DNA from: JALJPB01 sp963933115
GTDB taxonomy: Bacteria; Pseudomonadota; Gammaproteobacteria; Enterobacterales; Alteromonadaceae
DNA length: 64,000 nt
Reading direction: 5' to 3'
NCBI GenBank assembly: GCA_963933115.1
Contig: CAWVSL010000010.1
Location: 1 to 64,000, forward strand
The first letter of the stretch is position 1. Every line of letters begins with the position of its first letter. Of the stretch, positions 25,756-34,577 are shown piece by piece. The notes under the pieces are model-generated. The model had not been told where the DNA came from. It was given only the letters and a program-made list of their open reading frames with translations, and did not search any database. A program made the position numbers and the translations under genes.

Positions 25756-26409
25756 ATGAAAGATTTTCAACGTGATTTTATTGAGTTTGCTCTATCAAAA
25801 CAAGTGTTACGCTTTGGTGAGTTCACTTTAAAATCTGGCCGGACAAGTCCTTATTTTTTTAACGCTGGGTTATTTAATACGGGCGGTGATTTGGCAAAAC
25901 TGGGGCGTTTTTATGCCTCTGCGTTAACTGACTCATCAATTGAATTCGATTTATTATTTGGCCCCGCTTATAAAGGTATTCCTATTGCGACAACTACCTC
26001 AGTAGCGCTTTATGATCATCATCACATTGACATGCCTTACTGCTTTAATCGTAAAGAAGCTAAAAAACATGGTGAAGGGGGTAGTTTAGTTGGTTCTGAT
26101 CTAAAGGGTAAGGTCATGCTAGTAGATGATGTTATCACTGCAGGAACTGCCATACGGGAGTCGATGGAAATCATTAAAAACCACGGCGCTCAATTATCAG
26201 GTGTACTCATTGCTCTTGACCGCCAAGAAAAAGGCCAATGTGAATTATCTGCTATCCAAGAAGTTGAACGTGACTTTGGTACAAAGGTTATTTCTATAGT
26301 AACTTTAGGCGATGTGATTACTTACTTAGAAGAAAAAATTGTAGATCAGCCAGCGCTAAATGATAGCTTATTGGCTATTAGAAAGTATCGTGAAAATTAT
26401 GGTGTCTAG
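25756..26409 (+). CDS. pyrE: Orotate phosphoribosyltransferase
   Basis: A 217-residue enzyme joining orotate to PRPP to give OMP in pyrimidine synthesis. It opens MKDFQRDFIEFALSKQVL and has the PRPP-binding VMLVDDVITAGTA. E. coli PyrE is 213 residues. The ATG at 25756 is chosen over a TTG at 25711, since the family begins here. It is second in rph-pyrE, closed by a strong terminator. Confidence 0.96.
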   Translation: MKDFQRDFIEFALSKQVLRFGEFTLKSGRTSPYFFNAGLFNTGGDLAKLGRFYASALTDSSIEFDLLFGPAYKGIPIATTTSVALYDHHHIDMPYCFNRKEAKKHGEGGSLVGSDLKGKVMLVDDVITAGTAIRESMEIIKNHGAQLSGVLIALDRQEKGQCELSAIQEVERDFGTKVISIVTLGDVITYLEEKIVDQPALNDSLLAIRKYRENYGV

Positions 26410-26437
26410 CCAATAACATATAACGCTTTAATAAAAA

Positions 26438-26463
26438 AAACGCCTGCTTCGCAGGCGTTTTTA
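26438..26463. terminator. Bidirectional terminator after pyrE
   Basis: AAACGCCTGC (26438-26447), loop TTC, GCAGGCGTTT (26451-26460), with A-run before and T-run after. It serves pyrE and the convergent gene at 26516. Confidence 0.92.
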
Positions 26464-26515
26464 TTATAGTCGGTCATAAACAGTAAACTGAGTCAATATA
26501 ACGCTAATCTTTCAT

Positions 26516-27193
26516 TCAAACTGTTAGTTCAAACTGATAACTAGGTCGCCTTTCATTCGCTTGATTAATATTGTGATAAAATTTCTCAATACGAACAGCT
26601 CGCTCAGTGACATCATGACTTCGACTGAGTGATAACATTTCTTGAGCGGCAAGTGTGTGATTAATTAGTCTATCGAACTCATGACCTTCAGTTGATGTTG
26701 TTCCCTTCTCTTGTACAAAAATATTATTAGGTTTGATGCTAATAACCGTTGGTGAAGAGGCCTTCACTGTGTCGTTGTTAGTGGCTAAAAGTTCAGATTG
26801 AACTTGGGTAATCATTGAGCTTATCGAGGCTGGGAGTTCATTAATTATTTTTTCTTCAATAAAAACCTTTGCCGCACTTTTCTCACTGCTGGTTTGTGGC
26901 TGTTCTTGTTGCTGCTCTTTAGATTCTGAACCTTGATCGCTATCGCCACTAATAGTTGTGTTTGCTTGTTCAGCACGTTTGCGAATACTTGCGAAGTCAA
27001 TTTGTTCATGGTTTTGGGCTGACGCTCTAGCGCGTTCTTTTTCAGAAGCAACACCCTTTTCTGCAGCAGACTGAGCAGCCGCTTCAGGTCTAGCAATCAA
27101 TTCTCGCTGATTGTTATCACGACGAAGTGATTCTGTCGGCAGGTTAGTTACCGTAGCTAAAGGTGAGCTGGTTAGTTGCGATGAAATATTCAT
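26516..27193 (-). CDS. Hypothetical polar, low-complexity protein
   Basis: A 225-residue soluble protein without signal or membrane segment. Residues about 25-110 are rich in Glu, Gln, Ala and Ser (a QQQEQPQ patch near 94) and probably disordered. The C-terminal third (around 170-225) looks helical (FDRLINHTLAAQEMLSLSRS). I do not recognise the family. It is convergent with pyrE and upstream of bioH on the same strand, but 270 bases separate them. Confidence 0.65.
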   Translation of the reverse strand: MNISSQLTSSPLATVTNLPTESLRRDNNQRELIARPEAAAQSAAEKGVASEKERARASAQNHEQIDFASIRKRAEQANTTISGDSDQGSESKEQQQEQPQTSSEKSAAKVFIEEKIINELPASISSMITQVQSELLATNNDTVKASSPTVISIKPNNIFVQEKGTTSTEGHEFDRLINHTLAAQEMLSLSRSHDVTERAVRIEKFYHNINQANERRPSYQFELTV

Positions 27194-27467
27194 CTACGAG
27201 CCCTAGACATAAGCATCAAATAAGGGCTAAGTATTCTATTCGCTGCTTGAGTTGGTTTTTTAGCGGTTTTTTGAAAGCCTTTGAGACCGGCATTGAATGT
27301 AGATTGTATTTCCATTTTGCCTCCTCAGTATTAAACTTTACTAATATAGCTCAAATTAATCAGTAATAACTAGGCTAAACACCAGCCAATAACGAACTTC
27401 TCTCTGGCTAATTATTCACCTAAAAGTATAAAAAGTAAAGTGATGAATTGATTACTCGTTTAGCTAT

Positions 27468-28295
27468 TTAGTTAGTGACAACTTCAATTTTTTTACTAAC
27501 CTCAAGACTATTAAGCCAGTTTTTCAACACATCAAAAAAATCATCTCCGTGAGAAATAAAAGGCGCATGTGAGGCTTGTTTAAAAATATGAACGTCGCTT
27601 TTTGGTGCTAACTCACTTACTAAGTCAGGCACAGCTTTAGAGACTAATGAATCAAGACGGCCATACAAACGTAAAAAAGGTAAGCTTATTGATGGTAAGT
27701 TAGTTCGTAAGTCAACGGTTTCTAGGAGTGATAAAGAGTCATCTAATGTTTGCCTTGTTGGCATCTGATATTGAAAGATTAGGGCTTTAATTTCTTTTAA
27801 GTCTTGACGAATATGCGGACTGCCCATGGCTTGTATTTTTAAAAATCCGTCAATGGTTTTTTTAGTATCTTGGGCAAGTTGATGATGAAAGGTTTTTAAC
27901 AGGGTAGGCTCAATACCTGGCCAGTTGACTTGGTTATCTTGGTTCAATCGTTCCACAAAACAAGGGGAGCTGGCCACCGTGACTAATGCCAACACTTTGT
28001 CTGAATAGCTGCAGGTAATATCGGTGGCAATGAGGCCACCTAATGACCAACCAAGGTAAACCGCTGGTTCATCAACAGCATCAATAATTTTTTTGCTAAT
28101 ATTCGTTAATGAATAGGGGGTAATATTATTATCACTATTTAAACCATAGCCAGGTAAGTCAACAGTAATCACCTTAAAAAATGGTGCCAACTTTTCAGCG
28201 AGTGGCTGCCAAACTCCTGAATTTAATCCCCAACCGTGAATCAAAACTAGCGGTGTTCCCTGTCCTTGACTCGTAATATGTAAAGTTTCTGTCAT
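27468..28295 (-). CDS. bioH: Pimeloyl-ACP methyl ester esterase BioH
   Basis: A 275-residue alpha/beta hydrolase that removes the methyl group from pimeloyl-ACP methyl ester, completing the biotin precursor. It has LVLIHGWGLNSGVW near the N terminus, the nucleophile S84 in GWSLGG, D215 in RLDSLV and H243 in SHAPFISH. E. coli BioH is 256 residues, so this one is slightly longer at the C terminus. It is divergent from the comF/gntX remnant, as in E. coli bioH-gntX. Confidence 0.95.
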   Translation of the reverse strand: MTETLHITSQGQGTPLVLIHGWGLNSGVWQPLAEKLAPFFKVITVDLPGYGLNSDNNITPYSLTNISKKIIDAVDEPAVYLGWSLGGLIATDITCSYSDKVLALVTVASSPCFVERLNQDNQVNWPGIEPTLLKTFHHQLAQDTKKTIDGFLKIQAMGSPHIRQDLKEIKALIFQYQMPTRQTLDDSLSLLETVDLRTNLPSISLPFLRLYGRLDSLVSKAVPDLVSELAPKSDVHIFKQASHAPFISHGDDFFDVLKNWLNSLEVSKKIEVVTN

Positions 28296-28359
28296 GCTTA
28301 GTTTAATCGTTAATAGATAATTAAATGAATAACGTTAGTTTACAAAAAGGCCGGGGTAA

Positions 28360-29110
28360 ATGGAATTGCCGACAATCAATTACCAAAATATATTAATTCG
28401 TGTTCGTCAACAATATCATCAGATATTAATGTGGCTTACCTCCTGTGACCTCTGTGGTGAGCCTTGTACAAGTCATTTGTTACTTTGCCAGACTTGCCAT
28501 AAGGACCTGCCAATATTTAACATGGGTAATGTTCAAGATGACTTACTCAATTAGCCTGCAATAAATAAATCTTTACCCAAGATAACATTTTGATCATTTA
28601 ATTTGTTTGTCACCTTACACTGCTCCCTTTTCCCAATGGATAAGCCAGCTGAAGTACCAAGGTCGCTTTGAAGTGGCAAAATTATTAGCTGAACTGTTAT
28701 CACATCACTATATAAAAAATAGGTTTGAACATCAGACCGTTGACGTTGATTTAATCGTCAGTGTGCCAATCCATATCAACAAATGGCAGCAAAGAGGTTT
28801 TAACCAAGCCCATTTATTATCAACAGTGCTAGCGAAAAAAATTACAGTCCCTTACGATAATAAAATATTAGTAAGAAAAAAATTAACCACAAGTCAGGTT
28901 GGTCAGTCAGATAATTTACGACGAAAAAACCTGATAAATATTTTTAACGTTCACTTTACTCAAAAAAACATACCTGAGCATGTTTTATTAATCGATGATG
29001 TCGTTACCACTGGGGCAACGGCTAGCGAAATTAGTCGTTGCTTAAAACTTAAAGGCGTTAAAAAAGTTACCGTACTTGCGGTATGTTTGTCATTAGCCAA
29101 TATAAATTGA
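28360..29110 (+). pseudogene. comF: Broken comF/gntX phosphoribosyltransferase-like gene
   Basis: The N-terminal part has the zinc-binding CDLCGEPC and CQTCH motifs. It stops at an in-frame TAG (28552-28554), where relatives usually have Trp after a short acidic stretch. The reading continues as PAINKSLPKITF, then shifts frame at a four-T run (28588-28591). The downstream frame has the family core SPYTAPFSQWISQLKYQGR and the PRPP motif LIDDVVTTGAT. So there are two lesions: one nonsense and one +1 shift. An internal TTG start at 28607 could give a 167-residue C-terminal piece. ComF is linked to DNA uptake in some bacteria. Confidence 0.88.
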
Positions 29111-29114
29111 AAGC

Positions 29115-31700
29115 CTAGTCGGTTACTGAGACATCAAAAGCTTTGGCAAAATATAAACTATTGGCGAGTAATTTAGCACTACCAAGCCAATAGCCTCGAA
29201 AAACCAGATTATCTGTACTGGCAATGACCCTGCCTTTGCCTAAACTATGGGCGATAACAGCGGAACTACGAGCAATTAAGTTGACAAGATTTTTATCGGT
29301 GTAACCACTCATTAATGGCATATCGGTATAATGAGCGACATTGATAAAAGCTTTATCTGGTCGTTTCATTATCAACGGACTATTCCTAAATAGCGGTAAG
29401 GTTTTTGTCTCAATACCATAAGCTAACGGATGACTATTATCTAACTGTGTTTGAAAAATTGCGCCTGCAATTCGCTTACGTGCAGCCAATTTTTCTTGAT
29501 CTTGATAATTTAATTTACTGACGTCGTACATTTTATTAATTTGAATATTACTGACAAAGTCAGCTGATAATATCTCTTTATCTGCTAGCCATTTAGTTGC
29601 TCTTTTTTGAGCAAAAACTACCCCACCATTTTCAACCCAAGACTTTAACTGACTCACTGTTTTATCAGTGAAACTTTGGTAATCACCGTCCACTAAAATA
29701 ATATGGCTATAAACCGACAAATCGATAGTGCTGACTCTATGCTGCTCAATAATAGATACCGGTAAATGTATGCTTTGTTCTAAATAGTAACGTATTTCGC
29801 CCGCTTCATATTGTGAGATATTTTGACCGCCAATCATCATAACGTTTATTGGGCTAAGTGTTTTAAAAGAGCCACTACCGAGATCAATACCTTTAGTATT
29901 AAAACCTGTAGATAAACTATATAGTTCAATATGACTTTCGATACTGGCAAGGCTGACTATTTCGCGCCAGTTTTTATTTTGCTGCCAACCTGCTGCTAAC
30001 AAAATACTGCCAACCTTAAATTTACGCTCAATACCATCAACAGTACTGCTAAAACTTTTCGTCGCTACTTTAGCCTTAATACCCGAAGACAAAAGTTTTT
30101 CAAGAAGCTGAGGAGCCAGTGAATCATGCCATTCAAAAGCATAAGCGTAGGCCTTTTTATCAAGTAAGGTGTTTGCTTTTTCAGGTTTGGTCCAAGCCTT
30201 TTCGGCAATTTCTAATCCCCAAGTTCGCTGTACTTGATGAAACTCAATATTCATTGCTAAAGGTAGCGTCCAACCAGAAACATCATAGAAGGTATTATCT
30301 TGAAAACTAGTTTGCTGATTAAATAACGCTTGAATAACTCGAAATTGTGGCTGTTCAAGAGGAAGGTAATAACTCCTCTCTTTACCAAACACCTTCCCAT
30401 CATTTTTAAAATCACTACTCAGTGGGTAAACATTTATCTGATGCTGATTGAGGGTTTGTAGGAAAGTATTTAACTTATAGTCGTCTTTATCTGCTCGAAT
30501 TAAATAACCATCAAACTTTTCTTTTTTCGCCAATTTTAAGCCCTGCTTATAAAATTCTTGGCGATAATTTTTCAACGCTTGTTTATTTTCCCAAGCGCCT
30601 TCAACCGTCGAAAGTGAAGTTAACACATGGTTTTGAATACCAAACTCAAAAGTAACTAAACCGTTAATGCTTTGCTGTTGCATACCTCGACTCGAGGCTT
30701 GTTCAAATAAAATGCCAATACTGCCATTAATGTCAGGATAAGTTGAGCCTTTACCATAGTAGAAGTCATCAAAAACCTCTTGGCTAAAATATAAACGCTG
30801 TTGCTGATCTAGGGCCTTGGCATGATAACCGGCAATAAGTTTGGTTAACGTCCCATTAGCTTTAGGAGTTAATGGATGGGTTCTGCTGGGCACACCGGGT
30901 TGAAAAAAGTAACTGCTGTTATGTGACATTTCATGAAAATCACCCAGAACATGAGGTTGATATTGGTGAAAATATTTTAACCTTTGTTGACTTTCTTTTT
31001 GGGTAAGTAACAGCCAATCTCGGTTTAAATCAAACCAGTAATGATTGGTTCTCCCTGATGGCCAGCCTTGGTGGTGTTCAATATCGTTAACATCATCATT
31101 GCTATTACCGTTTTTAAAGGTAGATACCCAATTAACAAAGCGATCCAAACCATCAGGATTAATACTAGGCTCTAAAACGATAATGGTATTTTTTAATAAT
31201 GCTTCTATCGATTTTGACTGGCTAGCTGCATAGTGATAAGCCGTTACCATCGCTGCACTGGCTCCAGTTGCTTCATCACCGTGAACACTGTAGCCCAGCC
31301 AAATAACTAACGGTTCATTCTCCATTCTTTCTTTAACATCATCTGAGTATGTAGAAGGTGTATGACGTTTAGCAAGAATACTTTCTATATTTGCTAAGTT
31401 TTCAGCAGAAGAAATAGTCACTAACAGCTGTGTTCTTAGTTGCTCAGTGCGGCCCATTTCCGTCAACAACACTCTTTTTGAGCTTTGGGCCAGCTGTCGA
31501 AAATAATCATTAATTTGATCGTGCCTTGGGTGGCGCTCGCCAACAGTAAAACCTAAGGTAGACTTCGGAACTATAATCTGTTGATTATAGTTTTGATCTT
31601 TGGGTAGGTAGTCAGCCACATTAGCAGCGAAGGTAAATGAAATTTGCCCCAAAAATAAAAGAATACTTAACATGAGTACCAAAGTCCGCAATAACAACAT
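29115..31700 (-). CDS. Exported M14-family zinc carboxypeptidase with GATase-like C-terminal domain
   Basis: An 861-residue protein with a signal peptide (hydrophobic 5-25, SFTFAA). The M14 catalytic domain begins near residue 50: zinc ligands H140 and E143 in HGDEATGAS, EPSINPDGLDRF, the NRDW motif, a third zinc His in GDFHEM, and the catalytic Glu in ILFEQASSRG. From about residue 610 a fold resembling a class I glutamine amidotransferase follows (VMMIGGQNISQ, then VDGDYQSF), probably without amidase activity. It should cleave C-terminal residues from peptides in the periplasm. The gene sits inside the usual gntX-nfuA spacing. Confidence 0.88.
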   Translation of the reverse strand: MLLLRTLVLMLSILLFLGQISFTFAANVADYLPKDQNYNQQIIVPKSTLGFTVGERHPRHDQINDYFRQLAQSSKRVLLTEMGRTEQLRTQLLVTISSAENLANIESILAKRHTPSTYSDDVKERMENEPLVIWLGYSVHGDEATGASAAMVTAYHYAASQSKSIEALLKNTIIVLEPSINPDGLDRFVNWVSTFKNGNSNDDVNDIEHHQGWPSGRTNHYWFDLNRDWLLLTQKESQQRLKYFHQYQPHVLGDFHEMSHNSSYFFQPGVPSRTHPLTPKANGTLTKLIAGYHAKALDQQQRLYFSQEVFDDFYYGKGSTYPDINGSIGILFEQASSRGMQQQSINGLVTFEFGIQNHVLTSLSTVEGAWENKQALKNYRQEFYKQGLKLAKKEKFDGYLIRADKDDYKLNTFLQTLNQHQINVYPLSSDFKNDGKVFGKERSYYLPLEQPQFRVIQALFNQQTSFQDNTFYDVSGWTLPLAMNIEFHQVQRTWGLEIAEKAWTKPEKANTLLDKKAYAYAFEWHDSLAPQLLEKLLSSGIKAKVATKSFSSTVDGIERKFKVGSILLAAGWQQNKNWREIVSLASIESHIELYSLSTGFNTKGIDLGSGSFKTLSPINVMMIGGQNISQYEAGEIRYYLEQSIHLPVSIIEQHRVSTIDLSVYSHIILVDGDYQSFTDKTVSQLKSWVENGGVVFAQKRATKWLADKEILSADFVSNIQINKMYDVSKLNYQDQEKLAARKRIAGAIFQTQLDNSHPLAYGIETKTLPLFRNSPLIMKRPDKAFINVAHYTDMPLMSGYTDKNLVNLIARSSAVIAHSLGKGRVIASTDNLVFRGYWLGSAKLLANSLYFAKAFDVSVTD

Positions 31701-31964
31701 TAACTAGCCCTTTAAAATAAATTTATTTTTGAATAAATCTTGACCTAAATCTTACTATAACGATAAGTCATCAAGAAAGTGCGCTAAAAATACCAAACAA
31801 TGTCGCTATAAACTAGTTTTTATCCACTTAGGGTCTAATTAATATCAACAGGTACTGGCGGTAAGCTAAATTGAAGCGTAAAATAAAGATACTTGAGTGA
31901 TTTAGTCAGGTATTTAACTACGAGACTAAATAAATTTATCCGTTGTCGAAAATGAGTAATCCGT

Positions 31965-32543
31965 ATGATTAATATTTCAGAAACTGCCCAAACACACTTT
32001 AAAAAATTGTTAGAGCAACAAGCCGAGGGCACTAACATTCGTGTTTTTGTTGTCAATCCAGGTACAGCTACTGCTGAGTGTGGTGTTTCTTATTGTCCGG
32101 CAGATGCAGTTGAACCTGACGATATCCTATTAGAATTTAATGGCTTTTCAGCTTTAATCGATGGCCCAAGTAAGCTTTACTTAGAAGAAGCCGAAATTGA
32201 TTTTACCAGTGACCAAATGGGATCACAGTTAACGTTAAAAGCGCCAAATGCTAAATTAAGAAAAGTAGCTGACGACGCTCCTTTATTTGAACGTGTTAGT
32301 TATTTTTTACAAGCTGAAGTTAACCCACAATTAGCGGGACATGGTGGCGAGTGTACCTTAATGGCAATCACTGATGATGGTTTTGCTGTTTTACAATTCG
32401 GTGGCGGTTGTAATGGCTGTAGTCAAATTGATGTAACAGTTAAAGACGGTATTGAAAAACAATTGATCGAAATAATGGCCGGTGAAATCAAAGGTGTTAA
32501 AGATATGACTGAACACGAACGTGGCGAACATTCATATTACTAA
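31965..32543 (+). CDS. nfuA: Iron-sulfur carrier NfuA
   Basis: A 192-residue carrier protein delivering [4Fe-4S] clusters to target enzymes. It has a degenerate A-type-like N-terminal domain (MINISETAQTHFKKLL) and a C-terminal Nfu domain with the cluster ligands C149 and C152 in GGGCNGCSQIDVTVKDG. The length matches E. coli NfuA (191). The old order bioH-gntX-nfuA is still visible, with the peptidase gene set in between on the other strand. Confidence 0.96.
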   Translation: MINISETAQTHFKKLLEQQAEGTNIRVFVVNPGTATAECGVSYCPADAVEPDDILLEFNGFSALIDGPSKLYLEEAEIDFTSDQMGSQLTLKAPNAKLRKVADDAPLFERVSYFLQAEVNPQLAGHGGECTLMAITDDGFAVLQFGGGCNGCSQIDVTVKDGIEKQLIEIMAGEIKGVKDMTEHERGEHSYY

Positions 32544-32565
32544 GCTAAACTGTCGGTATTAATAA

Positions 32566-32814
32566 ATGACCACCGTACTTGAAAAATTAGGCCAAAACCC
32601 ACAACGAAGTGTACAAATATTTTTGTGTGGTCTTGGCTTTTTTGTTTTCAGTTTATGTTTTATTGGCTTAGGTTATTTCTACCACCATCTCTGGCAAGTT
32701 CCTGGCATTATTTTTCTTGTTATTGCTTGTTCAGTTGCTGCTTGGGGATATATTGGGATATTCGCTAATCGTTGGCTAAATATATTTGCGATTAACAAAT
32801 CTAAGAAAATGTGA
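32566..32814 (+). CDS. Small two-helix membrane protein of unknown function
   Basis: An 82-residue protein with two hydrophobic segments (about 17-38 and 44-65) and a basic tail (NKSKKM). It starts 22 bases after nfuA on the same strand, so it may be cotranscribed. I do not recognise a family. Confidence 0.65.
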   Translation: MTTVLEKLGQNPQRSVQIFLCGLGFFVFSLCFIGLGYFYHHLWQVPGIIFLVIACSVAAWGYIGIFANRWLNIFAINKSKKM

Positions 32815-33212
32815 AATTCCGACGATAACCTATTTTGTTAAGCTAACACTATTATCCAGACTATTTATCGCTTTAACCATAATTTGTTGCTGTTTTTTAT
32901 AAAACCACAACAATACACTCTTACTTTTTTGTCATCAGCCCAGTGACGAAAACTAATGTTCAGCGGCTTGAACCTATATTTAGGGTAAGCGCTTTTCTTT
33001 CATTCCTCTCTGCCTAGCCGACATCAATAAACTTAGCGGTTATTTTATAGTGTAAAACGGCATAAAAACTTATCTTGTTTTTCACACAAAACACTTTAAT
33101 TCATCCCCTTTTTTACGTTATGCTTAGCTTTTAAAAAAAGGGATGATATTAATATAATTACGATGGCGTAATTATCACTAAATTTCCCATCAAAAATAAG
33201 GTAAACGTAGTC
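32815..33212. other. Intergenic region upstream of the aminotransferase
   Basis: About 400 bases without a recognisable gene. A palindrome lies at 33154-33175 near the start of the downstream gene. The ribosome binding site AAGGTAAACG is just before the ATG. Confidence 0.4.
33154..33175. promoter_or_regulatory. Perfect palindrome overlapping a probable -10, upstream of the aminotransferase
   Basis: ATAATTACG-ATGG-CGTAATTAT has 9-bp perfect arms and overlaps TATAAT (33153-33158), 38 bases before the start codon. It could be an operator or the 5' hairpin of the message. It does not match the TyrR consensus well. Confidence 0.45.
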
Positions 33213-34400
33213 ATGTTTAATAACTTAAAGGCTTTGCCAGCCGACCCTATTTTGGGATTGTTAACTAAATATAGAGCGGATGTTAATCCACAAAAAATCG
33301 ATTTAGGTGTGGGTGTTTATAAAAATGAAGCTGGGCACACCGCGGTTTTAGATTGTGTAAAGAAAGCTGAGCAGCATCGAACGAATACCGAAGACAGTAA
33401 AGTTTACATCGGCCCTACTGGCTCACCTCTATTTAATGAGGAGATGAGCAAACTTATTTTTGGCGCGCACAAAGTATTAATTGAAAACCGTGCCCGCACT
33501 TTTTCTACACCTGGCGGCACTGGGGCTTTACGTGTTGCTGGTGAATTTATTAACTCATGCAAAGCGGGTGCAACTATTTGGGTTTCTAATCCAACATGGG
33601 CAAACCACACAGCGGTTTTTGAAGCATCTGGGCTTGTTGTTAAAACCTATCCTTATTACGATTATGAAAATAAAACCCTCGACTTTGATGGCATGTTAGC
33701 CACACTAAAAGAAGTCTCTAAAGATGATGTCGTCTTACTACACGCCTGTTGTCATAACCCTAGTGGAATGGACTTAAGTAACGAGCAGTGGCAACAAGTG
33801 GTTGAAGTAGCCAAAGGTGTTGGTTTTACTCCTCTTATCGATATGGCTTATCAAGGTTTTGGTATTGGCTTAGACGAAGATGCTTATGGTTTACGTTTAA
33901 TGGCAGAAAACGTTAAAGAGATGATCGTCTGCAGTTCATGTTCTAAGAACTTTGGTTTATACCGTGAACGAATTGGGGCTTGTACTTTAATTGCAGAATC
34001 GAGCCATTCAGCTGACTTGGTGGCTTCAGTGTTAGCCTATGTTGTTCGTGGTATTTACTCTATGCCACCAGCACATGGTGCCGCGATTGTTGAAACCATT
34101 TTAAACTCACAAGAATTGACTGCGCAATGGCACAGTGAATTAAAAGAAATGCGAGATCGCATTAATGGCAACCGTCAATTGTTAGTCGATAAATTAAAAG
34201 AAAATGGCGTAAGTCGCGATTTTAACTTTATTACACGTCAGACAGGAATGTTCTCTTTCTTAGGTATCACTGCTGAGCAAGTTCAACAATTACAAGATGA
34301 TTACAGCATCTATATGGTTGGCTCTAGCCGCATGAGTATTGCTGGTATTGCAAACAGTAATGTTGATTATTTAGCGCAATCAATTGCTAAAGTATTGTAA
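33213..34400 (+). CDS. Aromatic/aspartate aminotransferase
   Basis: A 395-residue PLP enzyme of the AspC/TyrB group. The PLP lysine is K245 in SSCSKNFGLYRERIG and the pyridine-binding Asp is D210 in PLIDMAYQGF. It should transfer amino groups between aspartate or aromatic amino acids and 2-oxo acids. AspC and TyrB cannot be separated by eye. A strong terminator follows; the palindrome upstream suggests regulation. Confidence 0.9.
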   Translation: MFNNLKALPADPILGLLTKYRADVNPQKIDLGVGVYKNEAGHTAVLDCVKKAEQHRTNTEDSKVYIGPTGSPLFNEEMSKLIFGAHKVLIENRARTFSTPGGTGALRVAGEFINSCKAGATIWVSNPTWANHTAVFEASGLVVKTYPYYDYENKTLDFDGMLATLKEVSKDDVVLLHACCHNPSGMDLSNEQWQQVVEVAKGVGFTPLIDMAYQGFGIGLDEDAYGLRLMAENVKEMIVCSSCSKNFGLYRERIGACTLIAESSHSADLVASVLAYVVRGIYSMPPAHGAAIVETILNSQELTAQWHSELKEMRDRINGNRQLLVDKLKENGVSRDFNFITRQTGMFSFLGITAEQVQQLQDDYSIYMVGSSRMSIAGIANSNVDYLAQSIAKVL

Positions 34401-34440
34401 GTTAACCCTTTCATCGGCTCGGATAAAAGTCGTTTATAAA

Positions 34441-34468
34441 AAAAGCCAGATGACCTTCTGGCTTTTTT
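34441..34468 (+). terminator. Terminator after the aminotransferase
   Basis: AAAAGCCAGA (34441-34450) pairs with TCTGGCTTTT (34457-34466) around a 6-base loop, ending in an eight-T run. An A-run before it may let it work for the convergent hemY too. Confidence 0.88.
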
Positions 34469-34577
34469 TTGTCTCATTAAAAATTAGACTCAAATATAAA
34501 TTCACGTTTTACAATGACACTTAGTCTAACAAGTAAACAAAACACCAACTTTTTCACTTTAGGTTTTTTCGCTCAAA

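Noticed and set aside
28607..29110. Independent 167-residue gene starting at TTG
   Set aside because: It is the second half of comF/gntX after a frameshift, with no ribosome binding site of its own.
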